A DNA stretch of 64,000 bases from Tomocerus qinae (lineage: Eukaryota > Arthropoda > Collembola > Entomobryomorpha > Tomoceridae): the NCBI GenBank assembly GCA_020055645.1, contig CM034550.1, positions 9,543,501-9,607,500 of the forward strand, in the 5' to 3' direction. Shown one piece after another: positions 58,492-64,000 of this stretch (the stretch's first letter is position 1; every line of letters starts with the position of its first letter). A program made the position numbers and the translations under genes. Under the pieces are notes generated by a model that ran no database searches, was not told where the DNA came from, and saw nothing but the letters and a program-made list of their open reading frames with translations.

Positions 58492-61400
58492 ACATAACAG
58501 ACGTCCCCATCATCCACACTAAACCTAATGGAGATAGTTAATATACCAGATTCATACTAAATGCACACCCTTCCTTATCCTATTCTCATACACAACTTTT
58601 TCATTTCATCATAAAATTACTTGTCTGTAGTTTTAGTATGTCCAAAGGAATACATAAAAATTACTTAAATTGTTTCAATTTATGCACAGTCATAATAAAT
58701 TAGATATTAAGTGATTAAAATGATTGCATTCATCAGGTCACAGAAAAGAAAACTCGTTAATTACATATTTGAGTAGACATTTGCATGAATTTGCATCAGT
58801 TTCCTTCAAATTAGTGTTTTGCAGTAATTGATTTGAAGATGCAATGGAATGAGAAATAAACTTAATTTAAAGGTCAGAGTTTTAAAAATTGCAATTAATG
58901 TGTGTAAACAAAAGATCATTCAAGAAAAAATGTATTTCGTATTATTTGTATAGATTTGTTAAATTTGATTTATAAGAAACGCTATAGGAAAGTATTATAG
59001 ATGTAGTGAAAAAGGAGTGGATATGATAAAGTGGGCAATAAAGAGTGTGTGATGTGTATGTAAAAGGGCAGCTATTGTGTTTTGTGTTGTTTCGGGTGGG
59101 TGAGCTCGGGTGTTTGAGTTAAGAGAGAGGAGCGGCTGGTGGACAAGGGAAGAAAAGAGCCTCGTCTCTGTTGGAGTGTCAGTTCAGTAGTAAATGTGTT
59201 ATGTAACAAAGTTAGTACAATGTACACATCTAGTGATTCTAAATAACAGAGCATGGAAATTGCAATTTTATGCTGGATTTTCATGCCCGTTTCATCTCTT
59301 TTGAATTGAGCTGGTGTAGTGCGGTCGTTTCGTCGCGTTTCGTTAGAGTCCTTAATGCTAAATGCATCTATCACCACCACCTACTCCTCCAGTGGCATTG
59401 CCGACCCGACCAAACACTCCCTTTCATCTATTTATCTACACTCTGCAGCTACATCATAGCCTCACACACTTAATACCCAATACGTATTCTATCCATGCCG
59501 TGACACAATGCACGAGGCGTGATCTACTAACTGTATCATAAAATAGAAATTCTTATTGTTAACATATACTAACTTATATTTAATCTGGATCTATCTCCTC
59601 CCTATATTAACAACATTAGACACAAACTTTTTTTCACTATTATAAGTATTATATACCATGAGAATGAAAATCAGCGTACGTTGAATGATTCGAATCGGAT
59701 TCTCTCCCCAAGAGCTACTTCATCTCATTATTCCGTCAGATTATCTAATTTCTGGGGCATTGTGTCTTTCAAGTCATCGTCTTATCCTATTTAGTATCCA
59801 ATATTGTTGCAATGATATTTTAAATCTTTTCGACATTCTTAGTGGATAATGTAGCTATGATTATCTACTGTGAACGTCATTTAGACGTAGGAAGACGTTG
59901 GATAAACAAGGAGATACCTTTTACGAATTCAGAAGCACTGCTTAGACTATGTAGACATTAAAAAGTGGCGCTCAAGAGATTTCTGTCTGATACCTCCTGT
60001 AGACTTAAGCTTCTTTGTAGTAAAATTCTCCGGCAAATATTGCCTAAATCATCATCTTCAATACAAGAGATTGATTTTGTGCCGAAGTTTGCTATTAAAC
60101 TTGGAAGTGAGAGCAAGACTGACAAGACACAAGGATCGTTTATTTTTAGGCTTAGGAAAAGTAACCTATATATCTAATGTACAAATATTAATAGTGATGA
60201 AGTGTAGGAAGATGAGTTCTGGAGAATCAGCAGGATGTACTAGGGAAATAGATTTCTTGATTGATTCCACAGTCTCATTTCTTCCAATCAATCCGTCTCA
60301 CAGTTAGACATTTTCTCATTTCAACATGTTACCTTTTCGTTTTTGACTCTTGACTTGTTTTATACAGTCAACGATACATACAACTCTATATTTATTTAGA
60401 GCCCAAGCAAAATAACAATTTATTATTAATAATGTGTATGAATGCCTTCCATTTCCTATTGATATAACTATTCTACTCTTCCCTAGTATAGGTATATCTT
60501 TTTTTTGTCCGAGACTGGCAAAAATACATATAGGAAGAAAAAGTGCGTTTGTTAGTTACAATTGGACTCATCTCTCAAAACTATCGTATTGTTCTAATAA
60601 TTAAAGGTGAGTTAAGAGCAATTTAAATCTCAGGCCACCCCAAATGCTCATCTCATCCTAGTCACGTTCGGTTCGGCAGTCAAAGTCAACTTTGCTTAAC
60701 AGGGAGGGTCGACATGCAGCGAGAGCCGACTTCTCATTGTAATTTAGCTCCAGTCCTTCTCTAGCTTCGTATTTTCTGTTGATATTCTTCTTTACACTCT
60801 ACTATAGATACTTTGTTAAAAATATATTATAAAAATACATAGAACTATATTCCCTCGATAAGGGCTTGTAGATACAAAGTTCTCACAGATATATTGAAAT
60901 AGGTACTACTAGGTACGTACATTCAGAAAGTTGTCTGTCTTCAACTTTCATCACAAACAAAAGGAAGAGGCACGGACCAAAGAGTTCACTTCGTAAAGTC
61001 TGCCGAAGAAGAAGCAATTACAAATACTTTGTTTTACACTCCAACAATAATATACAGAGAGGAAGGCTGATGAGAAAAATAAATGAGGGGAGCGGAGAAA
61101 GGGAAGGTGTCGGAGGTCCGCCTTGTTGACTGATGGAATGTCAGGCCTTCCACATCATACATTTGTGCACATTCGAAAGAAAGTCTGTCATCTTCTACCA
61201 TCTACTTGTGAACTAATTTCTTCCTGTTCTTTCTTACTTCTTTAAATACATAGTACTAATATTATATCTAGAAACTATTTTAGGACTAATTCCATTATTT
61301 TCGTAAATGCAAACAATTAATGGTAAATCGCGTATTTAAAAATAATTTTGCTAGTAATACAGGCTAGAAATCAATGGATCATCTATTAGGATGATAAATT

Positions 61401-64000
61401 ATAAAAGGTCTAATTTGAAAATTGTAACATTACGTGAAGTAATATCAAAATTAGTATTTAGCAAACACTATTATCTTAGAGATTTAGGATTAAAGGTAGA
61501 TAAGGATGCAATTGTTGATACTAAAAGTGCAATGATTTGAGCAGATACAAATTACATTAATGTACATAATGAAGGTAATTGAAAGAGGAAGATAAGGATA
61601 ATAATGGCCAGTGAACAAGGAAAGAGAGTGTAAACAAAGGTTTAAAAGCGCTAGAAACAAAATGGTGCATTTTTATTATATTGTAATTTGTAGTGTAATG
61701 TACTTTGTGCCCAGTCTTGAGATATCTGTAAATAATTCAGTGAGCAATTTTAGATATGAATACAATAAAGTGAATATTAGTTGGTATATAGATATAGGAG
61801 TGTGTATGTGTAGCTGATAGAATGAATGGGAAGTAGTGAAGTGAGATACGTAGTTTAGTTACGTGCACGAGTGCTCCTCTGTCAGTTCATCATTCACTTC
61901 ACATAGCGGAAAACTGTAAACGAGCACAATAACAACAAAACTACCTAAGAAGCTTTTAGGTTCACTTATCTATCACTGATCAGTGCAATTTCATCGTGGA
62001 GTCTATCAGAGTGCAGTACACAACAACACACCGTATCATATCAAATCATCCAATTTGTACCTGGTACACATTCACACACAACTTACTATTTAGTAACACC
62101 AGATTTATACAGTTGCATTTTATCATTTTCCCAACAATTATTGCTTTCGGAGATGTTTCTATTATAAACTGTAATTATTGCTCTAATGAACACATTATGA
62201 CTATTAAAAATAGAAGAATTTCCTTGCTGAAGAATTTATGATTCCTACCTAAGTGGATTTACAAAAAATAGTTATTAGAATGTAGAGACACAAATTACGA
62301 GGATTTTATAGATCGGTTATTTAGAATTGGATTATAGTTTGGCTAGCTCTGCGGTGTGATCCGAAATTGACAGTGTTCTGATTCGAGATCACTGCAGGTG
62401 GTAATGGAGACCCCCCTGGAGGCTGGAGATGTATTCTAGTACTAATGTGACACTGATTAATGACTCACCTCCCAATTTTTACACTCTCGATTACGTACTT
62501 TGCTTACCTTGGCATTTCACTTGACTCCATTCTAACATTAATATACCTCATTCCAGTCGAGGCTTCTTTAAGATGCCGTCTTACTTGAAGGGAGTTGTTA
62601 GTTACTACTGTATAATAAAGTGTTATAAGGATTGTAACTACCAGCTTATACATGAGTATAGGCGTAACTTCTGTAAGGATTATCAATATTGTCTTGTATA
62701 CTACTCACTGTAAGTCCTAAACGGCAGATCTCCGCTAGCTACTGGTGTAATTTGTTAAATATTACGGGAAATCCAATGTTTTATTTCGCCTGAACATTAA
62801 ATATGTTTCAGTTACTGGTTAGTCTGTGGGTGTAGTGAACGAGAGAATTAATACCAGGCTACACTAATAACGTATGCGTAAAAAATATTATGTCACACTT
62901 AATGTATGTGTATGTATACGGGGTGTTGGTACGGTGGGGTTCGGTGTCGTCATGAATAGAATCTCATCTGCCAGCATCACCAATCTCAAAATGTAAATGT
63001 AATATGTAAGTCTATTGAATCCGCTGTATGCCATATTCAATTAATAAACTGATACTGATACTACCAGCTTATACTCGTTTGTAGCTCTTGTCTTCATGTA
63101 GGTTTCTTTTGCGTTGCTACTCCAACTTTTTGGGGACTCTTGAAGCTAGCTATTAATAATACAAACTTGCATAGATTCTGTACAATTATAAATTCGGAAT
63201 TTTTGGTTAAATTTAACTCGGTCACTGATTGAATAATTTGTAACAAGAAATACCAAATATTATGTAGTACAAATTGTAGGTAGGTAGAAGGAAATTGCAT
63301 TTTCTTAAAATTCAGTTGATTGTTATGCATGTTGATATGTAAGAATAGAAAATGTAAAGTAATGAATGAATGGGTTAATGAGATTAGCTAAGTGAAGTGA
63401 AGGAGAGGAACTAGAAATGAGCGTCAAATCAAGTGAATTGATTTGATGATTAGATGGAAGAGCACGTGCTACAGAATGCATCTTATCTTGTGAAAGACAT
63501 CCAATTGAATCCATGAGCAAGTCTAAACAATCAAACATGTGTTGTGTTTACGTCTGTCTGACTGATGCGATATCACAGAGATGGGAGACAAGACAGGAGG
63601 ACATTGTTGTGCTCTGATGCATGTGCAAATGAAAAAAATACATTTCTCCTATACTAAAACGATAAGGAAGCATATTGTGATGTAGCAATTGAATTTTAAG
63701 CACGGAGTTATAAATGGAGTGTAATGTAAAAATGTATATTGGTACAATGGTATGTATTTGCTGATTATAAGCATTTATTATCTAGTAGGTGATTGTTGTG
63801 ATGGTACTTAGCGTTAGTTAATCTTCATATGAAAGGATAAATGTAATGCAGCCAAGTTTAATAGGCAAATAAAGCAATATAATAGGTATCTGTAATGGGA
63901 AGAGTTGAATTCAGCATTCGTCTGTCAGTTTGATAAGTCTAGAGGAGAATAAAGTTGAATGAATGAAAAAGAGTTGGTTGGAAATACATAAATAGATGAA

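Larger units (their letters stand above)
47322..64000 (+). other. GATA intron 4, incomplete (>16.6 kb)
   Basis: The donor GTAAGTAC follows the C-finger exon. I looked by eye for an acceptor followed by codons for NRPLTMKKEG in frame and saw none up to base 64000. The interval is AT-rich and includes compositional skew flips (near 49.1, 50.0, 53.1, 53.4, 59.3 and 61.87 kb), a candidate orphan exon at 54281-54522, and short inverted repeats at 56533-56554 and 58468-58491. Confidence 0.75.

Noticed and set aside
62340..62430. GC-richer spot with a GATTCGAGATC tRNA-like T-loop string
   Set aside because: No acceptor stem or anticodon arm can be drawn around it.

Overview
This window is AT-rich animal DNA, about one third G+C by eye. 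It is dominated by one multi-exon gene on the + strand with very long introns. There is no operon structure, and I see no rRNA, tRNA, CRISPR array or transposon with coding capacity. The gene encodes a two-zinc-finger GATA transcription factor of the GATA1/2/3 class, whose insect member is grain (grn). The N-finger carries the [20 protein letters not shown] tail and the C-finger begins [13 protein letters not shown]. The GLYY form (vertebrates have GLYH) and the VARYY and CRPHFH stretches in the N-terminal half suggest an invertebrate, most likely an arthropod. That placement is inference and I cannot name a species.

Layout. Bases 1 to about 16.3 kb are upstream DNA with no recognisable protein-coding exon. 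They hold two GC-richer spots, near 8.0-8.3 kb and 14.75-15.0 kb, where strand composition flips sharply from G-rich to C-rich; these are candidate promoters or 5' UTR exons. The first coding exon is 16390-16525, then 19862-20668 (long Ser/Gly/His-rich exon), 24592-24737 (N-finger) and 47196-47321 (C-finger). The four exons join in frame (phases 1, 1, 0, 0) to give 405 codons. The last exon, expected to start VNRPLTMKK, was not found before base 64000, so the final intron is longer than 16.6 kb and the gene runs off the right edge. The intron between the two fingers is 22.5 kb.

The introns are mostly featureless AT-rich DNA with short simple repeats and small inverted repeats. Inside the last, incomplete intron, at 54281-54522, lies a compact higher-GC open frame with protein-like composition that I could not assign; it may be an exon of a nested gene.

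The most unusual large-scale signal is a repeated compositional switch. At least a dozen places show several hundred bases rich in G on the + strand turning abruptly to several hundred bases rich in C, always in that order. This explains many of the longer spurious open frames and may mark divergent transcription start regions or replication-linked sites.
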